Shown here in pieces: positions 23,322 through 36,560 of a DNA stretch of 64,000 bases. The stretch covers positions 5,456,001-5,520,000 of the forward strand of contig NC_135036.1 in NCBI RefSeq assembly GCF_051020975.1. The letters run 5' to 3'. Source of the DNA: Osmia lignaria lignaria. Taxonomy: Eukaryota > Arthropoda > Insecta > Hymenoptera > Megachilidae. The position numbers and the translations under genes were made by a program. Each line of letters starts with the position of its first letter. Position 1 is the first letter of the stretch. Under the pieces are notes generated by a model. That model had not been told where the DNA came from and did no database searches. It saw only the letters and a list, made by a program, of their open reading frames with translations.

Positions 23322-24068
23322 TTAACCCTTGACATACCAAGGGAGGTCCTTGGAAGAGCCCAGAGAGTGATTTTTGGTGATTCTGCCGTAACTATACCAA
23401 CAAATTTATTCTTGATTTATATGTGCCCTGGATTCATTTAAGATAAATATTTCATAATTAGACTTATAATACGTTCGCTCAAAAATATATAAAAAAATAA
23501 AAACATACTTGGGGTTTCGGCAAAGCCCCGGTTGGTGTACTATGTTACATATTTGGATTGATTTATTTCTTGTTGAATGCATTGGCATTTATGGCATAAT
23601 AATGTAGGAAATAAAAGATGTATTCCAGAATATTCTGGATTCTACTGCTGATGGCAGGGGGGTCGCAGGGGGTCCGCGAAGCGACTGATCATAAAAAATC
23701 GACAATCAGTCGACGACGACGACGTATGGGGAATAGACGTGCCCTGCGACGAATTTGCGACAAATCCGCGACGAATCCATTTTATTCATTTTATAATTAC
23801 CGTTTACAATTAGTTTAGGCACGTAGAATTAAGAAAACCTATAATAATTTATGACCAAGTTTCCTTGATTTCGAAATAAAAGGGAGCTGCTATCTTTAGG
23901 CTAATAATACTTATTTAACTTAAATATATTTTTAGACGTCCAAAGAACCTAATTTGAGTAACCTTCCACACTAAAATATTGAGAAATTTTAAAAATACCA
24001 TGAGGTCCTCAGAAGACCCCGCTTGGTAAACAACATTGATGACTTAGGCTTGGTATGTTAAGGGTTAA
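23322..24068 (+). mobile_element. TTAA-bounded element with 20-bp inverted ends
   Basis: TTAA lies at both ends. The left terminus is TTAACCCTTGACATACCAAG. The right terminus inverted is TTAACCCTTAACATACCAAG (19 of 20 identical). The element is 747 bp. Subterminal blocks 'gaggtccttggaagagccc' and 'gaggtcctcagaagacccc' resemble each other. There is no transposase frame; a 66-codon open frame at 23618-23818 has no domain. The TTAA target and CCCTT end fit piggyBac-superfamily mobilisation (family knowledge). Confidence 0.85.
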
Positions 24069-26815
24069 AAATATTCAGTTTTCAGTTAAAATTTTTGTCC
24101 ATCATATGCTATCAGATTGTACGTGCTAAATGTGCTTTGTTTTGTAATTACGTTAATTAAGAAAATTTTTTGTAATCAATTCTGATAAAACAAACCTGTG
24201 ATAGTGCAATTTTAAAAAAGGATGAATAATTATGCTAATGATTTTCAATGAAATTCAAACTGTTTTAGTAAATTTACATTAATTAATTCGGAGAAAATTT
24301 ACAAGGTAAAGACATTTCTCTTCCGGCGAACAAGAACTTCCTGCGACACATATCACGATCTATTCAAGAATACCTCCACTTCCAAATATTAATCACCGAA
24401 TTCCATATGTATGCCGACGGGCGGAGTGATTAAAGGGACTGCAGTTGCATACTGCAATTGCATCGAATCTGCAGAGGCTGCGACGGCTTTCAGAAAATGG
24501 TGATATGTAAAACGGAAAGCGAGATAATCTGCCTACCACAGCTGACATTTCCAACAGGAAACACCGATGTTTGGGCAACAGTTCAACCTCCATAGGGATC
24601 CATCACATCATCAAAATTTCTTCTTAAATAAAAATATTATTTAAGGAATTAGACTACCTTGAAACTTTTAAAAAATAGAATTTTTTGTTTCTGGCGTCAA
24701 ACAATTTTTGGAATGTCAAAAATAATGTGCAATTTATACCAGAATAGGAGAGCAATGATAAATAAAAATTTTCTTTTCTTATTTAAAAAATATTGTTACT
24801 TAAAACTTTGACCGACTTTTTCTCAAAACTACATCTTTTAAATTGGTAGCAGTAGAATTCGAAGAATTTTTGATCGATTCATTTCAAATTTCGACAGCAT
24901 CTTTAAAAATAAATTTTCAAAAGAAATACATACGGATTTTATGATTCATTAAAAATTTTTAGAAATTTTCAAAATTTTTATCTGAAAATGAAATTTCGTA
25001 TTCAAATACTTGCCATTTCTTCAGAAATCCATATTTTGAATAATCCATATGTATTTCTCTAGCAAATTTTTTATTTTGCCCCAAGATTAAATACTGATCG
25101 CTTTTACTGCTCGCGGTGTTTGGGAAAAAACATTATTCTAAAAAATTTATTTTATCCTTCAAAATATGTATAATAGAATCTCTAAACTGGATTTTGCATT
25201 TACTTCATTCTTTCTCCAAAAAAGAATTCCTGAAAATCATTAAATGTTTGAAGCCTCAAGGTAGCCTAATCTAACCCTTTAAATTAACCCGTTTAAAGGT
25301 TAATTCCTGTTTCTAGATTGCATCGATGACAAATCGTTCCATCACACCGTTAACCCGCCATCGTCCTACCGTTTCTTGGACAACCGAGAAAAAAAGTTTG
25401 CACCATAGCTTACGGTTAAAAAGTGATTGCACCGAGATGGAGCTATTTGCGAAGAAGATTAGAGGAAGGGCCTCGGAATTGCACGACGATGAAAATACTT
25501 TCTTCACCGTTGCAGGCCACGATGAAACGGCTCTGTGCAGTGGCTGCATGTCAGCGGATATAATGAAAGAGCAGCTGAATTCTGGGGCTGCTGCGTGTTT
25601 CTCAGGCCTTTAATTGCAACGTCGTGGCAACGGAATGGCGGAACGGAACCGCATTAAAGCGGAAAAGGGGGTTAACAACATCTTTCAACGAATATTTAGA
25701 ACCGCTGGATTGCGATTCCCCTGACGATGCTCCCTGGATAATTGCCTCACCGATGCTCGCTGTTTAGATTGAACATTGTACGACTCTGCGTGTACCGGAA
25801 ACCGCACGCGTTCCTTCTCAATTTATCATTCATTTTTATCAACCCCTTAAAATAGTGTTTCCCAACCTTTTTTGTGCCATGCACCACCTAAGCCTTTTTA
25901 AAATTCTTATGCCCCTATGTAACATATACAATTTCTAAGAGCAATAAATAATATTAATTTAAAAAAAATTAAAACATTAATTTAAAAATTTTTAATGTAC
26001 ATAATTTTTAATATTCAAAAATTGAATTGTTCACTGAAGAAACTTAAATGATAGGTTTTAGAAAGAAATCACTAGGAAATTGTTTAGAAAACCTGTAATG
26101 CAGAACTGAAATTCAAGTATGAAATAATTTTAATGAAAGATTTTTCTATATTATTTTAATTATTACTGAAAGTCGCCATACGATTAATTTAAACTCTGGA
26201 CGAGTCCATTTTCGAATTGCCACCCTTAACAATCAAATTGCTCCCCTGTGGAGCGAGAGCCTCATGTAGGGAAACACTGTCTTAAGATGAATAAGCCAGT
26301 TTCGTGTTCCTTTTCCTCAGAACCTGCTACAGTTATCGACTTCAAATTTTTAGAGCATCTGGTATCATACTAAATGTGTATTTTAGCCAAAGAGAATGTT
26401 GAAATACCGAATAGAAAAAATTATACAACCCTTTCAATGTGTGGACTCTTTTGTACTCTTACCTTCAACATAGAAAATGCAATCAATCTGACTGTAGATC
26501 GAATTTCAAAAAAGTCTTTGGCTAAAATACGTGTTACCCTTAGTAGTAAAAGCACACAAAATTTCAACTTGATCGGTAGAATGGTTACTGAGAAAAAGGA
26601 ACACGAGTGCCCAAAAACGTGATTTTACAGGGGAAGCATTTTTCTAAAATCTTGCCTCTATTAATTCTTCCACTTATAGCACCTCAAAAATTATTTTAAT
26701 TATAGATTCTGATCCCAAATATCGTTTTCTATAAAATAAAAAAATAATTTTTTGATTCCAAGAAATATCCTCTCTCCTTGACTCTCCCTGATAATTAAGG
26801 CAAGAAATTTCATGC
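24069..26815. other. Intergenic DNA with a GC-richer island at 25.32-25.83 kb
   Basis: The island is open on both strands (25326-25613 plus, 25313-25549 minus) with no recognisable domain. The remainder is AT-rich. 'gttaacccg' and 'aaaggttaa' near 25280 may be a tiny TTAA remnant. It is a candidate upstream regulatory region or untranslated exon of Octbeta2R, by position only. Confidence 0.35.
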
Positions 26816-29752
26816 AGTTAATTAGGTAGTGGAAAATTTACCAAAAGCAGCTTTGATAGAACTTTTAATTGGTGCAAATCGTATAAATCGTACAAAATCC
26901 AATCTCACGATGGATTACCCGTTGAGGGAAGGGCGAGAGAGTCTCAAGCGAAACTCGTCGCCCACACAACACGTGGACGTCAGAAAAGAACGGAATGTGT
27001 GTCAATCGATAGACGTTATTCGAAGTATAAAACACACACGGGATTGAACAATTTCATCGAAGAACAATTTTATGAGCATCTAAGACTGGCCCGCGGTATC
27101 GTCCTCGGCCAGACGCGCTCCCGCTTCCGGTTCACGCTCCTTCGAACCAATTTCCTCCGCTCGGACTTCGCTGGCCATTGAACCGATTCTAATGAAAGCG
27201 AATTTCCCATAAAACTGAACCGATTAATAAATTCTATTATCGGTAACTTCTTTAACAAAATTTTCACTATTTTTATTATCATTCGACATGAAGCGAATTT
27301 TTACATCAAATTTTTATTTAACTAGGGTAGAAAGTGAATTGTACATTCTTCTAGGCTTTATAGAAATTTGAAAATTAATCAATTTTTATTTTAACCTCGC
27401 TCATTATTAGGAGAAATTGCTCTAATATTTATTAAAATCTATCTTCTTTGATTAATTTTTATTTTATACTCACTTGTTTTTAGAAGAAACTGCTCTAATA
27501 CAGCTTAGAATCTTAAACTTTTGGAATTTTTAAATTTTTGAATTTTGGAACTGGAATATTCGAAAATTTGAGAATCCTAGAATTTGGAAATTCTTAGATA
27601 TTTATTGACAAGTGACTTAAACCTTCTTGCAATAAAAATAAAAACTCGAAGACGAGATTTGAAAAATAAAAATTTCGTTTATCACTCAGCGGCCTAGGTT
27701 TAAAAATTCTAATATCTTTTTTGCTTTACAATAATGAAGAATATAACAACGTTTCGCCGTTTCACATGCACTGAAAATTAATGAAAATGGTGGTGGGTTG
27801 AATTAAGTAACCGAGGAGAAATCTCGAACAACGAGGAAAATTGAACCGAGAGAACTGAAACTCCTAGTTGAAACTTGTTCCGAACAACTTCCGGTAAGCC
27901 TTCATGGTGCTGGGCGAATTTGCGAGAACTTACTGGTAAATGCTAGTACGATACATATGTATGCACGTGTAACTTGAAGATAATAAGAAAATTATGCTAC
28001 TTTCGATGCCTTAATGTTTAACAATTCTAAATTTTCATTCTGAATATTTATTGGGTCGAATGTATAAAAATAAGCACATGCTTTTCAGTATGAAATACAG
28101 GTACAAACAAATACTAAAATATTTTACTAATCCAGGCATAAATTAAGGAAAAAATGAAGAAATAAATTAAGGAAAATGTCTGGCAGAATTAAAATACCAC
28201 TATTGTTTACCTGAAGGCACCAGTAAATACTTCATATAATTACGTAATTATAAGTAATTACGTATGATAATTATATTATAAATAATTACTGACAAATTTA
28301 GTAAATACTACTTATAGTAAATTCTTAATCATTTCTGCATTAAACAATTTCTAGTATTATAAAAACATCTACTTGCTTTTATACATCGGATCCACTGGTA
28401 TAATTTATCATTAATGAATTGAAACTTCAAAATATTCCACTCAGGAATTGAATTTAGTACATTTAACTAATTGAACTATTAAAAATTGAAAGGATGCATA
28501 AGATTGAAAACAAACGGAAGAAAGTATTTCAACTAAAAGTGGAAATTGAACACAGCCACTGATCGATAAACCATAATTAATATCTCAATATTCAAACCCT
28601 CATCAAAGTTTTAAGACGGATCTTCAATACTCAAATACTTCTTAGCCAAGAAAATTTTTCCAAGCATGGAAAGAGAAAGTAGAAGAAGAAGAAATACGAT
28701 TGTCATCATAATTTTACTACATTTTTCATTGAATTCTTCAAAGTTTGTTTCGGTGGCATTTTTTCTGCTTCGAGGAAAATAAGTTGACCGAGTTTGGGTG
28801 AAATGAACAAAGTGTTAATTAACATCGACCTAGCGAAATTCAGTTTCAATTTTACAGTATTCAAGGCAACTTACTTTTGTAAATTTACAATTTACAAAAA
28901 TCTGTTGCATTGTTTGCAATTGTACCATGAATTAACAGATATCTTAATAACTTTTCGATAATTATCTCATTAAATACACGAATGGATTACTTTTTTTTCT
29001 TTATCACCGTTCTGGCAACTGGAGAAAAATTTGTAAGAGAATCGTTGTATAATTGTATAATTATTCCTGGCAATTAGCAGTCATCGCTGCGGGGTACATA
29101 ACGCCTGCTGGTACGGAATGAACCGGAACAATTACCAATTGGTTCAATGTTTTCCCCTAGCTGCAATTTATTTAATTGCATTTGCAAAATGATCAAAATT
29201 CGCATACTGGTTTCTGGTGGGAATTATTGTAAAAATTCATTTAACTTGAGTTGAGAAATTATTCCTAACATTTCTGTACATTTGTTCAAACGTTTTTAAA
29301 TTTTCCATATTTCTAATATTAATCTAACACATCTAATATTTGATTAATTATATTATTCTATAGAAAATTGAACCTGCAGATCATATTATGGCTGACTAGA
29401 GATTTTATAGATTCATTTACTACTTTCTTAACATCCCCATAAATCGAAGCTACGGGAATTTATATAGACGTGCAACAATTTAAGAAAGATTTCAGTGGTG
29501 GAAGAACGACCGAGAGGGATCTTTTGAACGTCTCGCCAGACTATTTCCCCTTCGATTCCTTGACGGAACAAGCTATTGTAGTTGAAGGTGGAATATCTGT
29601 AAAAAGATCGTCCAAAATTCTTCTTCTTTCTTCGAGAAGAAATTTTCTTGAATTTATCGAATTCTACAAGGTGAATCATGCGACTAAACAACCTTAACAT
29701 TTTCTGTGGATTATTCATTTCGAAATTTTGTATTAATTTTCTAATACACTTT
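26816..29752. other. Intergenic DNA, nothing recognised
   Basis: A GC-richer patch at 26880-27190 is open in two frames without a domain. A short degenerate tandem tract lies at 27495-27600. The rest is AT-rich unique sequence. Confidence 0.4.
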
Positions 29753-29753
29753 A

Positions 29754-29850
29754 TAACCCTTCAACAATAGAATCTGGGTTAATGTGACCCAAACTTAAAT
29801 AAATATATCATTTTTAAACGAAAAGATTCATGGTCCGTCCGAGGTTTAAT
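29754..29850 (+). mobile_element. Decayed TTAA-type MITE remnant
   Basis: The left end 'taacccttcaacaatagaat' and 'tgggttaatgtgaccca' match the copies at 35306 and 63221. The right part keeps 'catggtccgtccgagg'. Most of the middle is deleted. Confidence 0.6.
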
Positions 29851-32039
29851 AAAAAAACGAAAAATACTTTGATAAAATTTGCGAATTTTGTGAAAATTTA
29901 TTTAAACTTTCATATGCAACATTTACCTAAAAACGTATTATTAATTCAACAGATACGATTATTAATAATTTTATCAAAATCTTCTAGCAAATTAATACAA
30001 AATTGAAAAATATTATACCGGCTTCTCGTCGGTTCATTTTCAGTAAATATGTTGTGTAAATGTGACAGAATGAAACGATATATTTATAACTCTGTCCATT
30101 ATTTTTATTTATTATTAATCGTAGCTTGAATACGTAATACGAGACAAAAGGGTCCATGATATTTTTATACCTTTCCCTGGAAATATCTGTTTGTTTATTC
30201 AACAATTAAAACTGACAGCGATGTGCAGTACGTCACATCTGCTGCAAAGTTATTTAATAAATTAAAAGCGTTGTAAAGGAAATAAAATTGAAAATGATAG
30301 CGATGGAAGAAAACAGTTACTGTGGTGAATAAAGCGAATTATTGCTCGAAGAATTCTTAAATTTTACTGAAAATTGCACCGAATAAAAATTATTCAGACC
30401 AGTAAGATTTTCTAGATGATAAAATAATTGACAAATTCTTATCGCAGAAAATGCTTGCAAGTTTTCTCCTCGCGTCATTAAAACTTATGTCGAATGAGAT
30501 TTTCAATCCACATAAAAAATTTGTAAAAATGCTGCATCAGGAATTAAAAATTGGGTAAAAATTGAATAAAAAATCACTTCACATTCTGTGTGGAGTAAAA
30601 ATTATTTCAACTAATTGAATATAAAAGTAATTTACGTAAGATAAAAGTAAAAATTACAATTTTTATTAGGAATATTTAACACCTCTCACGATTCAAAAGA
30701 GAACGAATTCACGTTCCTCTTTTCAAGGATTAAAAAGCCGAAAATTATGATCGCTCCACATTTTACACGACTGCAGTGCGAAATATTCCAAAGAAAGAAT
30801 ATCTCGTATTTCACATACGTTGGGGAGGAGGAATTCAAAAAATGAATGAACCATGTTTTGCGTGCCTCGCGGAACAAGAATCTGAAGAATGACTGTCCTA
30901 TATTTCATCTCTTTCAAAACACTGCAAATTGTTGCACAAAGAAACATTAAAACATTTGCTGATCAAAGAATAAAAATCTACTATTAGGACTATTAGAGCT
31001 CGATAAGTAACTTTGAATTAATTAAATGAACCCAATTTTGCTTTCTACATTATAAGAAGTAAATAGTATAATTATATTAAATTAAATTATTTTTTATTCT
31101 TATATACTTTTGTCTGAGAAGCTTGAATTTTTCATTGCAAGAGGACAATTAATAAAATCACCCCCAAACTTTATTCGAATTTCAATTCAAATAATAAAAT
31201 GAAATTTTGATTTTAAGAAACTTTATTCTGTTAAAATTTTAACAGAAATAATTTAAGAAATGAGCAATTAACATTCATTCCTTATTAAAGAAGAAATTAC
31301 TTAAAACAGATCCTTAATTGTCGAATTCAATATCATCATCCCCTAAAAGGACAATAAATCTTTAAGTACATCAACAGTAAATGATTTTGTTACACCTTTA
31401 GACTTTCAAGATAACAGCAATTCATTGAGATTGAAGATTGCTGTTGAATTGAACAAGATTTAAATTGATATTGATGATTCATCGTTTTATGAAAAATACT
31501 CCCTGTCACTTTCACCATCAAACTTTCATTTAACTTTGACCAAGGAAATCTGAAGCACGTTCCATATTTCATACGTGTCGAAGAACTAGAATTCCAAAAA
31601 ATGAACGTTTCACATTCCTGTGTATCATTTAATAAAAATCTGAAACAATCTGCTTCAATTTTCCATTCATTTTCCTGAAGAATTCCTCACAAATATTTCA
31701 CTAGTTTTTTTTTAATAAGAGCATTTATTTTCTAATACCACAGAAATAAATGAAATTAAAGAATTTTTTAAATTAAAATACACTCCTTTTACCAAAATGA
31801 AAATTGTTCTTTTAATGAAAAATCATTCAAATTTAAATATTCGACCAACCCTTGTGCACCAAAAATTTCACCCTCCTTGACAAACAAATATATTCACCAA
31901 TACAGAAGAAACTAAAATTCATCCCTTAAGAAACACTCACAAAAAATTCACCCCAATTTAACAAAACACTTCATCTTCCTTAAGAAAACATTTACCAAGC
32001 GATTAAACGACCTTAAAAATCCCAATTTTAATTGAAATT
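29851..32039. other. Intergenic DNA, nothing recognised
   Basis: This is very AT-rich unique sequence. Short minus-strand frames (29984-30205, 30686-30947, 31390-31572) have no domain. Confidence 0.4.
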
Positions 32040-32870
32040 TCATCGAACAATTTACCGTTCAGGAAAACTGACCTTCCCACTTCCGTCGACTTCGGCCTCC
32101 GACAAACTACCCGACGATCACCGTTCGCGAAGAGGGTGTCGAGCAAACAGATGAGACCACCCTCCTATCAAGGCCCAGTTTTCCAAGGGTTCTCAATTCT
32201 TCGCTCCCGAAGAATCCTCTTCGATCCGGAAAAATCTTCGTTTCTTTATTTTGCCAGTCGACCACGCGACAGTCCTTCCCTCGTATAATTAAATGAAGAA
32301 CGATTACTTCCGGTGACGGCACATTTTCATTCATCGTTTCGCGATGCACCGTGTAGAAACCCGTTCGCGAAAGCAGCCGCGTGGCCGGCCGCTCGTATCA
32401 GCGGGTCAGGGCGCACTGTCCGCTTCCGAAAGACACCGAACGCTTCGAAGAGTCGCCGCGAAAGGCACCACCGTCGTGGAAAACAACCCTCCTCCTCCGA
32501 GGGGGAGGGCAGGTGCGATGCACCAACGTTCTATCCGGTGGGAAAAGTAGGGGTTCCTTGTAAGTGTTGATGGAGGGGCTGCTACCCTTACCGCGGTTAT
32601 CGCGTCCCGTTCGCAAGTGCAAGGTTAATTGCTAGATACGAGGGGGATGATTTTTCTTGCCGCTTCTGCGGCCACGCTCGAGGCTGATGTTGCCGGAGAT
32701 GGCTCGTGACGAGAGTTCCTGGAGGAGATTGCTTTTTACCTGTTTCGCCAGGCAGTTTCTTTTTTTCTTCTTCCTCTTCTTTTCTTCGGGTGTTTTGTGG
32801 TTGATGCACCGAACTTCGAAAGGTTAATCAACTACCCTTTCGATACGATTGTGTTTGGTGAAAACTAGCC
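32040..32870. promoter_or_regulatory. GC-rich, CpG-rich island: candidate promoter or untranslated exon
   Basis: This is one of the most GC-rich stretches of the window, with many CpGs and overlapping open frames in several registers on both strands, none with a domain. A possible donor (cttGTAAGT) lies near 32560 on the plus strand. It lies about 9.4 kb upstream of Octbeta2R on its transcription axis, so an upstream first exon of that gene is possible. There is no direct proof. Confidence 0.35.
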
Positions 32871-34061
32871 TCGAGTGTAATTCAATTTTTAATTCAGTGT
32901 AATTTTGTTTCAGGTGAAAGATTTTTTAAGGCAGGTATTTTGCTTTGTAATCGTCATTGTAAATTGTGCACTAGAGCAAATTCAAAATTTTTCTTTTTTG
33001 TTATAGATGAAGGTTTTATTTTATTACACGAACAAAGAGATTTTATTCAATTAGGAAATAAATATTAAGCAAAATAAAAAAGTACTAAAGAAGCTATTTC
33101 TGATCAGTCTAAAATAGATTCTAATTATTCTATTACCCAGTTTCTAATCAAATGTATTTTATTAAATGAAATTGTTCAAAAATCATTTAAATATATGCGT
33201 AAGTTTAATATAAATTAAATTATGTAAACATAATCCTAAGTGTAATAACCACTATAATAATTAATATTATTATAATATTATTATTATTCATAAAAATTTC
33301 TCCATTTCAGCGTTTAAAACTTCATGTATAAATAATTAAATATTTCATTTCTAATCCTCTCCCTTTTTTTAATTAATTTAATGAAACGATTTATGTGGAA
33401 AAGTGATCAGAAATTGAGTCAACAACGACAGCTGTCGATTGAGCGAAAGGTTTAAATTGCCCACCCCTTTATCTAAATATAAATAAAATAATTGTTTTAT
33501 CAGAGAATTTTCATTCGCAATGAGAACTTTGTCACGTTTATACATTTCTTTCTATCAAATAGAAACGTAACGATCAGTAAATTAAGTTGAAATTCGTAAT
33601 GAAATACGTCCAACGTAAATTTATCGCGTTACATTAATGGGATTTGAGGTGATGTTCCATTATATTAACGGGTACACGTTATAACATTAACGGTAATTCG
33701 ATTTAAATCCGCAGTAAACCGTCTATATAACAGGTTTGATTGAAATCAATTTACACAGAACGATTAACCTTCTCGTCGACTGTTAAACGAGCTGCATCCG
33801 TAAACCGTGTTATTGCTCCACAGAAAACGATATCTTTCATCTTCATTAATTAACCATGAGAAAACTGTTGAGCATCGAGTCGTATTAAATTTATATGAAG
33901 TTCATTCAATCGATTTCAATTGCCTTTATTGTATCGTTCTACAGTAATGCATCATCGAGGAAAATCGTAGAGAATCCTCTCTCAGATATCGTTTATTACG
34001 ATCCTTTATCAAAATTAATCGTTGTAATTCATTAACGCAATAAATCCTATATTAACCCTTT
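32871..34061. other. Intergenic DNA, nothing recognised
   Basis: AT-rich sequence with no member of the repeat families listed here and no supported exon. Confidence 0.4.
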
Positions 34062-34239
34062 ATTGCATAATTTCTGTTTCATTTTGAAAAGGAACATAGC
34101 TTCATGCAATATAAAATATTTTATTATTTTAGAAAATTATTTATAGAAAATTTATTTAAAAAATAGAAGGATTTCATAGCATATTATTTTATAAATAAAT
34201 ATATTTGCAATGTTACAATATAATGCAACGAAGGGTTGA
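34062..34239 (+). mobile_element. TTAA-type MITE, ccctttattgca subfamily
   Basis: The left end TTAACCCTTTATTGCATAAT pairs with the inverted right end TCAACCCTTCGTTGCATTAT. The element is 178 bp with an AT-rich middle. A similar right end may survive at about 925-952. Confidence 0.6.
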
Positions 34240-35305
34240 ATTAACTCTAATTGAAAGATTGAACGCAGAAATCAGGCAGCTCTATTTTTACTAATTTTAC
34301 AGGAACTAAAAGAACTATTTAAAATATTGCTTTTTAAACTTATAATAAAATCTCAATTTCTACTAAAAATGGAATCGCCTGGTTCTTGCATCCAGCCATT
34401 CAATTAGAAAAGATACGAATAGTTAATTTTTCAATTTAATTTTCCAATATTTCTGACACGTTTCGATGGTAATCGAGTAATTAATTATATCTGTGACGTT
34501 GGTCATCAGTGACCTACACGTGGAATCTTAAATTTCACTCAAAGCTAATTGAAATTAAATACAAACTTACTTAACCGAAATCACATATCGTAAATTTAAT
34601 TAGTCTTTTAAAATTAATTCCTGTTTAATTGAAAACCAGTTTACACATGAAATCTTTATCTGAATTTAAATAAAACTTAATTCGTATATAACATATAAAT
34701 CAAGATGTTAATTTAATTTCTTTTTTAAAAAATATCTACATTTTTCTGAATATTATCTTTTATGACAAGGTAAAAGAAAGATCTGTGAATCTTTCTGGGA
34801 TGATTAAAGCGTGGTTAGATTTGATGAATCAGTTTGTTCAACGCGGAAATGGACATTTAGCAAGTTTGTTCATGGTCCAGTGACGATAAGGGATGATAAG
34901 TTAGAAAAGGGAGGCACATGCTTCTGGTGGGATTTAAAGTGATCGATAACGTTTTCTTGCAAAATATATCTGCCTCACTGACTATTTCGTTCGATAAAAA
35001 AGGAAGGTGATCGATGGACGTTTTTCGATGCTACCACGCCTGAAATTTTAATGGAATTTTTGTTTACCAGCTAGAACTTCCACTTTTCTTTCCACAGATT
35101 AATTTGAAATATTATGGGGCAAAAAGGGTATTGAAATACTTCCATTAGGATGATCCCGATAATAAAAGATTTTTTTTCAAGCTGTTATATGATGAATCCA
35201 GTTTTTGCAATCCATAAATAAAAAAAATCGTATTTGATACGAAAAAAAAAGTAAAAGTAAGATGAATTACGAAAAAGAATTACTAAAATTCGTAATAGTA
35301 CGAAA
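34240..35305. other. Intergenic DNA, nothing recognised
   Basis: AT-rich unique sequence without a supported exon or repeat. Confidence 0.4.
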
Positions 35306-35665
35306 TTAACCCTTGAACAGCGGAGCCTGGGTCATTCGTGCTCCAAAATTACAAAACGTATATAAAGATTTTCACTTAAAATTGAATGTATCATTTTCAA
35401 GCCAAAGAGCTTTATGTACTGAAAGAATAATAAAATTAAATTAAAATTAGGGCTCTCTCCGTGGTCCGCCGGGTTTGGGTCAATCATGACCCGAAATTAC
35501 AAAACATACAAGAATATTAACTTAAAGTTTAATGTATAATTTTTAAACGAAAAGGTTTCATATATTGAAAAAATAATTTTTCAAGAGCTACTGTAAAGTT
35601 TAGATAATGAAATAGAAATAAATTAAAATTGGGGCTTTCTCCATGGTCCGCTGTCCGCGGGTTAA
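35306..35665 (+). mobile_element. Tandem pair of TTAA-bounded MITEs (reference copies)
   Basis: TTAA and 'cccttgaacagcggagcctg' open the block and 'ggtccgctgtccgcgggttaa' (split: ggtccgctgtcc, gcgggttaa) closes it. The unit is repeated: the first ends near 35470 with 'ctccgtggtccgccggg' and the second starts 'tttgggtcaatcatgaccc'. Unit lengths are about 165 and 195 bp. Each unit reads end-motif, 'gggtcaatcgtgaccc' palindrome, AT-rich middle, then 'ctttctccatggtccg' core. Confidence 0.8.
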
Positions 35666-35964
35666 CTGAACATTTCAAAAACATGAAGGAACACAAATGA
35701 ACACACAATAAAGATACATTATTCGGATGAAACAATATATGTTTCAGACTTAACACAAGGGGAGTATAACAAGAACAAGCACGACAAAGTTCCGCTAAAG
35801 TTAACTGTCGGATTCACGTGCAAACAGAGGCAACTATAATTTTCAGTTTAAACGTTGCGCTTCGCTAATAATCTGCTTAACACTTGTATAAAGGGACTGG
35901 AAACATGACTGCGTTTTGCAGCTTTCAAATATACAATGTACGTTGTGCCGGAATTAATAACGTT
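35666..35964. other. Intergenic DNA, nothing recognised
   Basis: A short unique stretch between repeats, without an exon or motif I can name. Confidence 0.4.
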
Positions 35965-36560
35965 TAATTTAAAAAAATAATAATTTTGTAGAGAATGGGA
36001 AAAATTGTAAATCTAATTAACTGAAGCGATAATTAATCGATAATAAAATTAGCAGTTCAACTCAATTTTTCAAATCTCAGAACCTTTCTTAAAAATTTAG
36101 AAATTTAGAAATTCAAGTTTTGTAATTTAAAAATTTTAAAATACTGAGGGGAGTAAATTCACATTTTTGGGGGGAGCCAGACCCACCCTTGACCCTACCT
36201 AGTTATCTCAATGGACCTTCTTTTATAAATAAATAAATTTTTCCCTACATAAAAGTTTTAATTTTTGATTAGCAACATTGCCTAATTTTAATCAATGTAC
36301 CATTATACACACCTCAGTCGTTATTCAAAGATGAATATAATTTTCTTAGATTTTCTAATTTATTTTTTCATTCTACCCAATGGATATTCCATTAAACCCA
36401 TTTAATTTAATTTGACAAATAATTAAATTTCCTCAAATATTATATTTCCCCTAAACAAAAATCTTTCTTTTGGAAATTTATAACTTTCCCTAATTTTAAT
36501 AAATGTACCTTTATCCACCCCTCAATGATCATTCGAGGATTCATATAATATAAACCTTTC
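35965..36560 (+). repeat. Dispersed repeat with 'actgagggg' block, copy A
   Basis: Shared blocks include 'cattgcctaattttaatcaa', 'ataaataaatttt', 'ccctacataaaag' and 'tctaatttattttttcattc'. They recur in order at 47690-47960. The left part (35965-36120) also matches 37430-37660. A second partial unit lies at 36455-36560. Confidence 0.65.

Noticed and set aside
32313..32622. Several overlapping open frames in the CpG island
   Set aside because: Three plus-strand registers and one minus register are all open, none resembles a known protein, and GC-rich DNA has few stop codons.
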